NCBI GenBank assembly: GCA_011800805.1
Contig: MPNW01000041.1
Span: 1 to 64,000 of the forward strand
Origin: Hirudo medicinalis
Taxonomy: Eukaryota > Annelida > Clitellata > Hirudinida > Hirudinidae
Direction: 5' to 3'
DNA length: 64,000 nucleotides
Position numbers and translations under genes: made by a program. This document shows, one piece after another, positions 11,616 to 22,375 of the stretch; position 1 is the stretch's first letter; the number at the start of each line of letters is the position of its first letter. The notes under the pieces are model-generated. The model was not told the origin of the DNA. It made no database searches and worked only from the letters and a program-made list of their open reading frames with translations.

Positions 11616-14600
11616 TCAAAATAAAAGAAAGGGAGAATCAAAGATTACTTTTCTGAGACCGTTGAAGGCAGGCCCGAACCTTTCATGAGTTTGAAGGTGC
11701 TTTCTGATCCAAGCGGGAAGCTTCGAGGAGACGGCAGGTCTCAAGAACCTGTTGTCGAGAAGTAAAATGGCAGCATAGTCGTTCTGGTGTCTGATGGCTC
11801 TGCCTGTCAAGAGTAGTTGTGTTGCCGTTAGCAAAGTACTTCGTTGTTGCTCAATCTTGCAGCCAAATTATATCGTTGTTATAAATACTGACGAATTAAT
11901 TATCGACTTAATTTGACTTGATTTAAGATGACTTAATAAGTCTAAATCCTGGAAAATTCACATGTAAAATTTTCTTTACTAATTCATGCATCACTAAATT
12001 GACTAAAAGTCACTAAACATGCATCAAGAAGTTTTTTAAATCTTTAGTTTTATCAAAAAGCTCAAATTCAAAAGATTTTATGGCCAACGGAAAATTCCTT
12101 GATTGGATCGTTCGATGTTGAAGATGAAAGCTTAACAAATGTTATACTCAGGACCAACCTATACTCTGGTTGATGGCCTTCATGCATAAGTTTTCATAAT
12201 GCAGTTTTCCAGCTGGTTTTCCATCAACATTTGGCTGGAAAGAAAAACTTAATTAAGAACTTATTATGCATCTCTAAGTAATTAAATAATAATAACAAGC
12301 TATTTGAAGGGAATTGACAGTGGTTGAATATGATGACTCAGTAATGTCCTCAATTGATGTGCAATGAGAATTATAAAAATTAAAAATCTCTCGGAAGATT
12401 CCTTGTCGTAATTACTTAATCGTATCATTATCATAATTAAATAATGTTTCATCGTTGGAGCTTTTACCATGTTGGCATTTAAATATTCCATCTTTTCCTT
12501 GAGCTCCACTGAAAACATGTTTGGGTATGGAAGACCCACCATGATGACGCACCTGGAAAAGAATCAAGTCGTGGGATTAAGTCATCAGATGCACAACAGA
12601 TGCTTAAAATATGATGATGGGTGATACTTTTCTATAAAATACACAAACTAAAATTTCAATTTGATTACTCCCATTATTCAACAATAATAAACATAATAAT
12701 AATAAATTCTCTCAAATTGTTAGATTTCTAAGCTATCAGCATTTTTCCTGACCTTCCCAAATCATCAGAAAAGTTAATTCCTTCGCTCATTTTGCCGCCG
12801 ACAACGCAGAACAAGATGGCTCCGTTCTGTTGCGACAATGAAGTCGAACAGGTCTGAATTCAAAATGGGGGATATTCAAAATATAGGAACCACAACTTCT
12901 ACTTTTATAACTAATAATTTATAGTAATTAGTAATTAATTTATGCCAGTAAACGCTACCTCGATGAACTTCGAATAATCGTGGAGCGTTCTCTCGACATC
13001 GCTTGCCTTCCTCGGCTCCCTGAATATCTTAATTTAAGAAAATATTAATGTCAAAATTAACATAAAATTCACAAATTAAAAATCAGTTTTTTTAAAGCAA
13101 CACATTTTTCAACCTTTTTCTTTACTTGGATCTTTTCAATGAAACCTGTGCTCTCCCAGAAGCTCAACACTTTTGCTTCATAATCGTAGGAGGGAAAGAA
13201 GCAGACGACACCGGCAGGTACGACATTGCAGACGTTGAACACCACTCGACCCAGTTCTTTCATCTGTTTCACCAATGTAAACAATGAACAATTGGGAGAA
13301 AATTGAGATATTTTTGTTCATGTTCTATGTATTTATAAATAGTCTTAATGCAATACTTGATGTTTTCGAATTATGTAATACTTGTTTATTATGAATTACT
13401 TCAAAAACCATAAAATTTCATCAACGAAAGAATTTAAAAGAAGCCCACAGTTTCGGGTTGTTCTCGGTTCTGAAAGGTGAAGTCCAGCTCGTGACCTGAA
13501 CTTCCTCTGGCCAATGAGATTGCTGCCAGACGATCATGAGAAATTATGTGACCTGGAATTAAAATTTTAATTGGTTTTTATTCATTTTTACTTTTATTTG
13601 AAAGCATCAAACTATACGACCCTTGTACTAACAAACAACCTTCATAGCTTTTGTAAATAAGCCCAATAATATTATCATCAGGAAACAACCACAATTAATA
13701 TGTTTGGAATATACAAGCACATTTGTTATGTTTGGAATATACAACACACACCACAAGCAAACTCTGTGATCCTGTCTTGTTTCACTCCAATGGAGAACAA
13801 CAGCTGTTCTTTGAAATCCGAGACCTGAAGATGTTACAGAATTTAATAATTACATGAGTACAATTAACAATTTAATTTGTCAATAACAATAAAATGTTAT
13901 AATAATAAATGTAATAAAAAACAAATTGTAGTCAGAAATAAATGCAAGGGATGGTAACAAGTGCAAAGCATTTACAGGTTGCATCGTCCCTCCAGCTATG
14001 ACGACAGACCGACACTTTTCCACGACTTCCATGAAGTGCACTGCTGGGTTGAGCATGAGGAACTTGATGCTCGAGTTCTTCAAACCATCTTCATTGCAAG
14101 AAAAAATAAATTTCGTATTTAATATTGTTATTATTATTGTTGTTGTTATTATTATTATTAATATTATTGTTGTTATTGTTGTTATTGTTATTATTATTAT
14201 CATCATCATCATCATTTTTGTCATTATTATTATTAGCTCAGGCAAACAAACATTGCGAGACAAAAACACATCAGCTGAGACCTTGCCTATTGAGAACGAC
14301 CCTTCCATCCTTGTCTGTGTTTGTGAGTGCATCGATGAAACTCTCAATGTGATAGAGCGGAGACGATAAAGATGCGTAGGGATCATTTTCTTTGACTGTC
14401 GACAAGCAAAATGTCCACATTAAGCTGCTTTAATCAACTATTACCTATTATTACGACAAAAGAAACCGGATCTTAAGATATGTTCAGATTAACATCAACG
14501 TTTATCTGTTTATTAACTTGAACAAATAACATTTTGTTTTAGTCACTTAAAATTAATAAATGCTGATAAATTGCAGTAATTTGAAACAAATCCCTTTTTG

Positions 14601-16828
14601 TGAACTCAAGACAGTTCAAACTATGTTTTTAAAGATGATGAAACAATGTAAATATTGTTAATATTATATTATTATTATTATTATTAGTAGTAGTAGTAGT
14701 AGTAGTAATAGTAACTTATTTAATACTTCACTTACCCGATTCATTTTCTTCCTTCCTTTCTTCAGTAGAACCCTTCTGCTTGGCATCACCAAGGAAGCTG
14801 GAAATTCCAGACGAATTGATTGACACATTCAGTCTCCTCCTTCCTAAATTATGAATAATTCAATGGATGATCACAAATACTAATGAGCTGTTGAAAACCA
14901 TCCAAGCTGTTGAAATTATTTTCAATGGAGACCTTGGTTCTCGACCTCGTTACTTCTCTGCGCAAAGCCGTGAAGCTGCAGAATAAAATATTAATTTCAA
15001 CAAAATAAAAAATGAAATAAAATAAAATATGGAAATAAAATGAAGTATTCACTGAAAACTGATCAGCAATTTGCCTAAAACCTAATTAAAGAAAAGCCTG
15101 TCGCGGCATCCCGAATAAATATAAAATCGTAATAATAATAATAACAAATAATAACAATTTGAGCATAGTTGGGGAAGAAAAAAATATTGTTAATAATCAT
15201 TCCATTTACACTTTTTGTAATAAAAAAATGACATTATTACTATTCTTAAAAAATTATCATTATTATTGATTAATATTAATATTATTATCATTTGTATTGT
15301 ACTTATTATCATTATTATATCACATTATCATCATCATCACCTTCTTGGAGATGTTGCTCTTCTTGCAGTACCTGGAGATCTTGAACAGGTTGAGGTTGTC
15401 GAGACGTGCCTCGAACAGGAAGTCATTTATTGTCACCAGGTGGCTTCCCTGTTTTGAAGCTTTGAATCGATAATGATGATGATGATGATGACGACGACGA
15501 CCATGACAACAATGACGATAATGGAAAAATTAAATCTCAATTTAATTGCATAATTCATATTTTTGTAGATAAATGTTAACGTAGCTTGAAAATTTGACAA
15601 GGTGAATAGTTATGACTCACCTTTGGGTGATGTTGGTTGCTTGTCGTCTCCTGCATTCCTTCCTACACACAAGTGTGGATTGTAAATCGATAACTTAGAG
15701 TAATAATTACCAGAATTTAGTTGTACTGTTTAAATCTAATTATAATTATGATAACTATAATAATAATAATAATAATAGTAATAATAATAATAATAATAAT
15801 AATGTAAAACTATAAAAGATTTACCATTTACTTAATTACAACTTGTAACTCAAATTACAAGATCCTTAAAAATCATTCAGCTGAGGCCTTTCAAGCAAGC
15901 ACTGTATAATGTTGTTTGCTATTATGAACATTCAATTTTCACCAAACTGATAACAATTAAATTCTGACAGAAAGAAATGTTCAATGAGACAAAAATCATA
16001 AAACACGATGATCGTTGGCCAGAAGCACGACTGGAATCTCACCGCTGAGAACTTTGACGCAGTTGTTGACGATGAAGAGAAGTTGTTTGATGTACATGAT
16101 GTTCTTAGCCTTCAGTCTGCTTCTGAACCTCTCATGGTACTGAGAGAGCTGCGAATGTGCCAAAGACAACTGAAAGAAAAGCAGGTCGTCCAGAGAACCA
16201 GAATTGATTGAAAATACTGAAACTCAAGCTGGTTGAACTTGAGGGCAATCATTGAATCAATCAAAAATCATTTCAGATATGTTTTCACAAAATTACCAAT
16301 TATTTTGTTTACAAAAATTCAACTTTAAAAAAATTGAAATGGTTTCCAATAATTTGTGGATAAGTTTCCAGAACCTGGAGTCCCGTGACTTCTGTGCTGT
16401 GGATGTTGCTGATGGTTTCGAGGAGGTTGTGACCTTCGTCGATGATGAGGATGTTGCCCTCCAGTTTTATGCCCGAAGATTCCCTCGTGGATTTGTGGAG
16501 GATCGAATTGTAAGGCAAGACGACAAGCTACGAACAGATCGAAATAAATTAATTAAGTTTAAAAGAAGTAAACGAGTAATCCATTTTAATGTAAATGAAT
16601 AAATTAACATAATTAAGTAATGTAACTAAGTTGTACTTAAGTCACGGTTAATTAATGTAATTAATGTAATTAAGGTCTGTAATTAACGTTATCAATCGAG
16701 ATCATAGAAATAAGCCGCAAAACCGCCGAGACCTGAGCAGATGGTATGGCCCTCCTGGATGCATAATAAGGACATGCACTCATTTCCTTGCCACCTGAAA
16801 CCAGATCTTCTATGTCCTTCACCTCCAC
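11616..16828 (-). CDS. DDX11: ATP-dependent DNA helicase DDX11/ChlR1, 5' third missing
   Basis: Exons from 5' to 3': 16733-16828, 16375-16527, 16043-16169, 15621-15662 (weak), 15341-15448, 14881-14975, 14736-14843, 14282-14395, 13976-14088, 13752-13824, 13449-13552, 13114-13263, 12959-13027, 12753-12853, 12468-12552, 12159-12234, 11616-11803. Signatures are ACPYYASR (after the Fe-S cluster), [11 protein letters not shown], motif II as DEGH (family norm DEAH), [65 protein letters not shown] (motif VI) and LPAWIRKHL. This is a superfamily-2 Fe-S helicase for replication-fork structures and sister-chromatid cohesion. The Walker A part and most Fe-S cysteines (about 330 residues) are absent because the sequence runs into the Ca2+-pump gene. 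The reading frame breaks by one base within 14881-14975, and the phase between 15621-15662 and 15341-15448 does not close. Confidence 0.92.
14121..14236. repeat. TTA/TTG microsatellite in a DDX11 intron
   Basis: Imperfect run of TTA, TTG and TCA triplets between the exons at 13976-14088 and 14282-14395. The long open frames across it on both strands are repeat artefacts. Confidence 0.9.
14661..14712. repeat. ATT/AGT microsatellite in a DDX11 intron
   Basis: Run of ATT triplets passing into AGT triplets, just beyond the DDX11 exon at 14736-14843. Confidence 0.9.
15749..15805. repeat. AAT microsatellite in a DDX11 intron
   Basis: Nearly pure AAT triplets between two DDX11 exons. Confidence 0.9.
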
Positions 16829-16995
16829 CTTTCAGAATAAAATTAATTTTATTAATGCAATTAATTAAAGCTGTTGTTAAGATGAAATGCAGCTGAAGAC
16901 ATTTTTAATATCTCTAATTCACAATGTTGCCAAAAAAAAAACAAAAACAATTCTTTTAAACGTAGTCATCTTGTGAATGATCACAACTACAATTT

Positions 16996-17012
16996 GATAA
17001 TAATAATAATAT

Positions 17013-17044
<32 letters not shown>

Positions 17045-17112
17045 AACAATAACAATAATATAATAATAATAACAATAATAATAATAATAATAATAATAAC
17101 AACAACAACGAT
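16996..17112. repeat. AAT/AAC microsatellite at the DDX11-Ca2+ pump junction
   Basis: About 115 bp of AAT and AAC triplets. It lies exactly between the most upstream DDX11 exon present (ends 16828) and the first Ca2+-pump exon present (starts 17173). Both genes lack their 5' portions at this point. Confidence 0.95.
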
Positions 17113-17172
17113 GATCACCATCATCATTGTGGATAAATGCTTAAATGTAAGAAATATTAACATTATTTACAG

Positions 17173-20100
17173 GGACGGCAGTGTCAATTGTGACGTTCTT
17201 GGTCCTCTTGACGAGGTACTGCGTAGAAAAATTCGCTATCCAAGGCAAGCAGTGGCAGTTGGATGACCTTCAGAGCGTCATCAACTTCATCATCATCAGC
17301 ATCACCCTCCTCGTTGTCGCAATCCCCGAGGGTCTTCCATTAGCTGTCATTCTGGCTCTGGCCTACTCCATCAAGGCAAGATTTTGCAGGATAGTCCAAG
17401 AATTTCGCTGAAGCTGATGCTTGATTTACAACGATAATTTCCATGACTTGCTGTTGTAAATATCACAAGGTTGTTGTGCACTCGTGTTTTATCTCCTCGT
17501 GATTTGCAGGTCGGTTTCCATTCATGCCTCCACTAAGATTCTCAGGGTGTTGCAAAAACATTTAACCAAACAACCAAACATTCTCAGATATTTCCCAATT
17601 CCCTTCCTTACTGCACCTGTTATTTATTTATTTATTTACTTATTTACTTAAACTCCGTTAATTTTCTTTTACAAATAATCATTTAATCATATCATTTAAC
17701 ATGTTGTTATAAGCAAAAATATCGTTTGTTCAGAAAATGGTGAGAGACAACAACCTCGTACGACACTTGGACTCCTGCGAGACAATGGGCAGTGCCACCA
17801 TCATCTGCTCGGACAAAACAGGGACCCTCACTACCAACAGGATGACTGTTGCAAGGTGTTTTGTGGCAGGTAAGTAAGTCGTGAAGAACGCCTGCAACCA
17901 TTGGTATGTCACCCTTGGTTGTTGTTGTTTCCTTAGGAATTCACGGACGAGCTGAGGAAATGTCCGACAAACTAAGCTACGAAATGAAAGAGAAGATGTC
18001 AAAATGCATAATTGTCAACTCAACCGCTTCTACGTCGGTGAGTTGTTTGAAAATGTGATCGCAGACATTTCACTTTATTGGTCGTTATTTATCAGTTCAT
18101 GGTTTCACAAGTCACGGATCAGTGCAGATTAGTAGGATATTAAAACACCTGATGTTAGACAGCTATTTATGCAGGTGATAAGTATTTAATATGTCTTCAA
18201 AAGAACAGTCGTACAGTGTCGCCACCATTGCCCTTGGGAATAATTGCATGTAAAATAGGGTTGCCGATATTTTTAAAAATATCGGATATCGATATTTATA
18301 AATTATCGATATTTCGAGTTGGGTTGCGTAACTATCCTCGAATCCTATCACAGTACGCCGATGGCATCATTTTTGCAATTAATTTTGTCTTAGGAACACA
18401 CAAATATAAGCATTCAAAGATTGTCCTCTTGAACTTGTGCGCAGCTCAACACATGAAATTTATGACGATGGATATTTTATGCCTTGCACCTGATATCACT
18501 ACACACATCGTTCATCCTGGAATAGAGGATTTCTAGAGGANNNNNNNNNNNNNNNNNNNNNNNNNNNNNNNNNNNNNNNNNNNNNNNNNNNNNNNNNNNN
18601 NNNNNNNNNNNNNNNNNNNNNNNNNNNNNNNNNNNNNNNNNNNNNNNNNNNNNNNNNNNNTAGAGGATTTCTAGAGGAACGGAGCTGGTCAGAATTGAGA
18701 GATATTTCAAGCTATCTCATGCAATAAGGTAGCTTTCCTTCTTGGCCAGTAAAGTGGATTTTGCTTCCTCTCAATTGGAACCTCTAAATAATATTACTTT
18801 GTTTCGGAATATCACTTTGTTTTATAAATGGTAGACCGATTAAAAAGTGCCTTCACATCCCATTCGGATACAAAAGGCACTCAAAAGATTGGCTAAAAAA
18901 ATACTCCCAGCCACAGCAAAGACAAGACAATTTCGTTACAAATTTCTATATAAAATCAGATAAATTTTAAAACTTAATTTAAATATCGATATTAGGGAGA
19001 AATATCGAATTTCGATAAAGACATAAAAAAATCGCGATATTTTTATCTATATACCGATCATATATGTGGATACTTTATGGATCCCTATTTATGGATACTT
19101 CCATATAAAATGCCGATAAAATACAGGCAACCCTAATGCAAAGTGGTTATGTGGCGCTAAATAAATGGAACAATCATTATGACCAATTAAAAACTGTTAA
19201 TTAATTATGTGCATTATGTAGGTGGATGGTTTCAGTCCCATGGGAAGCAAAACCGAATGTGCTCTCCTGGATTTTGTGTCTCTACTCGGCTTTTCCTGTA
19301 AGGACTTACAAGAGGAGGAGAAACAAATAAAGGTTTATTCCTTCAGTTCGAAGAGGAAATGGATGGCCACCCTGATGTCCGACGATAGAAATGGGTTCAT
19401 CCTTATGGTCAAAGGAGCACCCGAGATGATCCTGAAAAGGTTTATTGCTGGAACAGTGTTTTAAAGATGTGAAAATTATATATCAAAGAGTGAATATCAA
19501 ACTAATAACCAAGAGCGAATAAATTAATATTATTTTAAATTTTATTAGGAAAAATCTGTTAGTTTAAAAATAAATAATTCAAGGTCAACTGAGTGGATCG
19601 GGGCAGGTGACCTCAAGAGAAGGCTGACTGAGGGAGATAAGGATCGAATGATGAGGGAAGTGGTTGACGTCATGGCGGAGTCTGGTCTGAGAACCATGTG
19701 CCTTGCGTACCGTGAAATCCTTGCAGGGGGTGAGCTTGAAACATTTGGCAATAAAAGCAACTGCGAAAGTAACTTCGATGATGTTGTCGTGTGACGAGGA
19801 GTTGAAATATTTCATTGCTTGCTTGGTCGCATATCATTTCAATGCTGCATTAGATAGGTTGCAAGTAATAATTATGTACTTAACTAAATAATTAATTTAT
19901 ATTAACATAATAACATAATTTATGAATAAATTAAAATAATTAATTATTTATTTAGATTGGAATTGGAACGACGAGGAACAAGTGGTGAAGGACTTGACAT
20001 GTTTGGCCGTCATTGGAATCGAGGATCCTGTTCGACCTGAAGTGCCCGAAGCCATTGGAAACTGCAGAAGAGCAGGCATTGAAATCTGCATGGTGAGTGG

Positions 20101-21605
20101 AGACCACCTCCTGACTGCCAAGTACGTGGCTCACAAGTGTGGTCTCCTCGGGGAAGGTGATTCTGAGAGTCTGGCTTTGTCAGGGGAGGAGTTCAACAAG
20201 AAGATCAGAGATGAGGAGGGGGTGAATTTTCACTCATTTTCATCGGTCCACTGTTTTTAGGAGGTTTTTTTCGTTTCAGAACTTTGAACAAACACGCTTC
20301 GACCTAATTTGGCCTAAATTGAAAGTGTTGGGGAGAGCTTCACCCCAAGACAAGTTCACTCTGGTCAGTGGTTTGATGTCTAGTAACCTTGAGAATAGGA
20401 GGCAGGTGGTTGCTGTAACGGGGGATGGAACGAATGACGCTCCTGCCTTGAAAAAGGCCCACGTGGGACTCTGCATGGTAAAAAGTACACCTTATTAAGT
20501 GCACCTTATTTGTTGATATTTGAATGAATTCGAATTCCATGTGCACTTCAATCAGGGCATCTCGGGCACGGACGTAGCCAAAGAGGCCTCGGACATCATC
20601 TTGATCGATGACAACTTCACCAACATTGTCAAATCAGTCGTTTGGGGGAGACACGTGCACGATAGTATCGCAAAGTTCATTCAGTTCCAGTTAACCATCA
20701 ACATCGTTTCGGTGGTGCTGGTCGTCATGGGAGCAGCCATTCTCACGGTTGATTGGATGATGTTCCCCAACGATCCGTGACTCACGTTCATTTTATTCAT
20801 CACCTTCAGGATTCGCCATTGAGAGGTATCCAAATGTTGTGGGTGAACCTCCTCATGGACACCTTGGCTTCCCTGTCTCTGGCCACCGAGGACCCCAGCG
20901 ATGACCTTCTCCACCGGAAGCCATATTGCAGTCGAAAATCAATCATCTCATCCATCATGCTTACCAACATCGTCTGCCACGCGTCGTACCAGCTGACCGT
21001 CTTATCGGTCATCCTCTGGAAGGGTGGGTAGTCAGGGGACGATTGCGTGGCTTGAAATGTTTCTTTAGAAAGGGGTTATTTGCAGGTTATGAATGGCTGG
21101 ATTTGGAGCCTGGTTTCTCGACCGACTTATTTGGAAGAGTAAATTCCCACTACACGTTTCTCTTCAATGCCTTCGTCATGATGATCCTCTTCAACGAAAT
21201 CAATTCTCGCAAAATCGATGCCAGCATCAACGTCTTCAGTGGCTTACAAAAAAGTCCTGCTTTTATAGTCATTTGGCTTCTCTCGTTCATCGTTCAAGCA
21301 AGTCTTCTTTGATGTTTTCGATTCGAGTCGAGTTCTTCTCAGCACTTTATTTCCACGCAGGTCCTCCTCGTTCAGTTCGGAGGAAACGTTTTTTTCACGA
21401 CTTCGCTGAGTTTTCCACACTGGCTTTGGTGCATTTTCATTGGATTGTCTGAACTTTTGTTCGCACAGGTTCGCGAAGAAGCGTGCGTGGATTGTAAAGA
21501 TTCGGCGTCATTATTTAGATTCATTTACAATTCCAGGTCCTCTCCATTATCATCCAGGTGGTGAATTCCGTCAAGGAGATTAGAAGAAGGAAGCATATCA
21601 TTTAG
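17173..21605 (+). CDS. ATP2B: Plasma-membrane Ca2+-transporting ATPase (PMCA), 5' part missing
   Basis: Exons 17173-17375, 17734-17869, 17937-18037, 19222-19439, 19563-19729, 19956-20221, 20280-20477, 20556-20747, 20810-21023, 21086-21297, 21361-21468 and 21537-21605 close in phase to give about 694 residues. This P2B-type pump expels Ca2+ across the plasma membrane. Motifs in order: [12 protein letters not shown] (M4), CSDKTGTLT with the phosphorylated Asp, [14 protein letters not shown] (nucleotide binding), [64 protein letters not shown] (M6), [10 protein letters not shown] and VQFGGN. The N-terminal membrane segments and actuator domain (about 350 residues) are missing upstream. Two introns start with GC rather than GT (17376 and 21298). 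The stop falls about 15 residues after M10 (ending RRRKHII), so no calmodulin-binding autoinhibitory tail is coded here. An alternative 3' exon is possible. Confidence 0.93.
18541..18660. other. Assembly gap of 120 N
   Basis: Run of N inside the PMCA intron. The 18 bases before it (18523-18540) and after it (18661-18678) are identical, TAGAGGATTTCTAGAGGA. The two contig ends therefore probably overlap, and the true gap may be zero or a tandem repeat. Confidence 0.99.
18829..18899 (+). mobile_element. 5'-truncated copy of the SINE seen at 2876-3058
   Basis: About 70 bases match the 3' part of the SINE in the Kv2 intron, in opposite orientation relative to the window. They include CGATTAAAAAGTGCCTTCA and GGCACTCAAAAGAT. 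No A or B box is found upstream, so the copy is truncated. Confidence 0.6.
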
Positions 21606-22375
21606 GACTGGCGGGATCCTGTAAAGACGTGTAAAGCAATGAGCTTCGTGAAGAACCTCAGAAAAGCAAACGTAAAGACTTTCAAGAGATGTTTTTTATT
21701 TCATTTATTCATTTATTTGTGGCTTCGCGAAGAAGGCAAACGTCTAACAGATGATATGAGCGTAGATAATCGTTCTGTCGGTGATGATAAGAAAATCTTC
21801 CAATCATTTTCTTCGCAGACTTCTTTTTCTTTTTACTTGGACGCCAGTCTCCTCATAAATTCTGCGTGGATTTTTAATGAAAAATAATTTTACAAAATAT
21901 TTTATTATCTCTGGATAATATTTTTTAAACCAACGAATCGAATATCATTACCAATATTATTACTAATAGTTTATTATTGTTATTACTATTAATATTACAA
22001 CTTTATTTTTGTAAAACCTAGAAATCGATAAAAGCTCGATTGCGCAATCGCGAAGTAAATTACATCATGGTGGACACGTGTTGCTTGTGAAAATGAAGCC
22101 TAAAATAGGGAGGGCATTTCGTCCGACGGAGAGAAAAATTAATAACAAATTGTAGCGCAGGTTGGATGATGTATGTGTTTGTCGTGAGGATGTGAATGTG
22201 CTTGTTGTGTGGATGTGAATGTGTTTGTTGTGTGGATGTGAGTGTGTTTGTTGTGTGGATGTGAATGTGCTTGTTGTCGATGTGCTTATTTGTTGTGCTC
22301 CTGTGCAGATGTGTGCTTGTTTATCCTGTCTTCCTTCCATGTCTGATGAAGAAGAAACAGCCGGTGAGAGGTGTG
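21606..22375. other. PMCA 3' flank with minisatellite
   Basis: Convergent region between PMCA (+) and the EF-hand gene (-). It should hold both 3' UTRs and includes the 23-bp minisatellite at 22167-22280. No additional exon was recognised. Confidence 0.5.
22167..22280. repeat. 23-bp minisatellite, about 4-5 copies
   Basis: Unit GTGTTTGTTGTGTGGATGTG plus AAT or AGT, repeated with small changes. It is not a CRISPR array, because there are no spacers. Confidence 0.9.

Larger units (their letters stand above)
18256..19135. mobile_element. Possible DNA-transposon insertion (MITE-like) in a PMCA intron
   Basis: TAGGGTTGCC at 18256-18265 is matched by its inverse complement GGCAACCCTA at 19126-19135. 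Sequence just inside both ends is rich in ATATCG/CGATAT palindromes. GGGTTGCC-type ends resemble hAT-like termini, but no clean 8-bp target duplication was found. The interior carries the N gap and a SINE fragment. An open frame of about 100 codons (18216-18536) matches nothing I recognise. Confidence 0.45.

Noticed and set aside
13880..14386. Long open frames on both strands
   Set aside because: They cross a TTA/TTG microsatellite between two DDX11 exons. Only the flanking exon parts are real.
14881..14975. A 26-base intron to repair the DDX11 frame
   Set aside because: Too short for known spliceosomal introns, and the phase would still be wrong.
17730..18002. 90-codon minus-strand open frame
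   Set aside because: Antisense of PMCA exons, including the phosphorylation-site exon.
22167..22280. CRISPR-like regular repeats
   Set aside because: Head-to-tail 23-bp minisatellite without spacers, in a eukaryotic genome.
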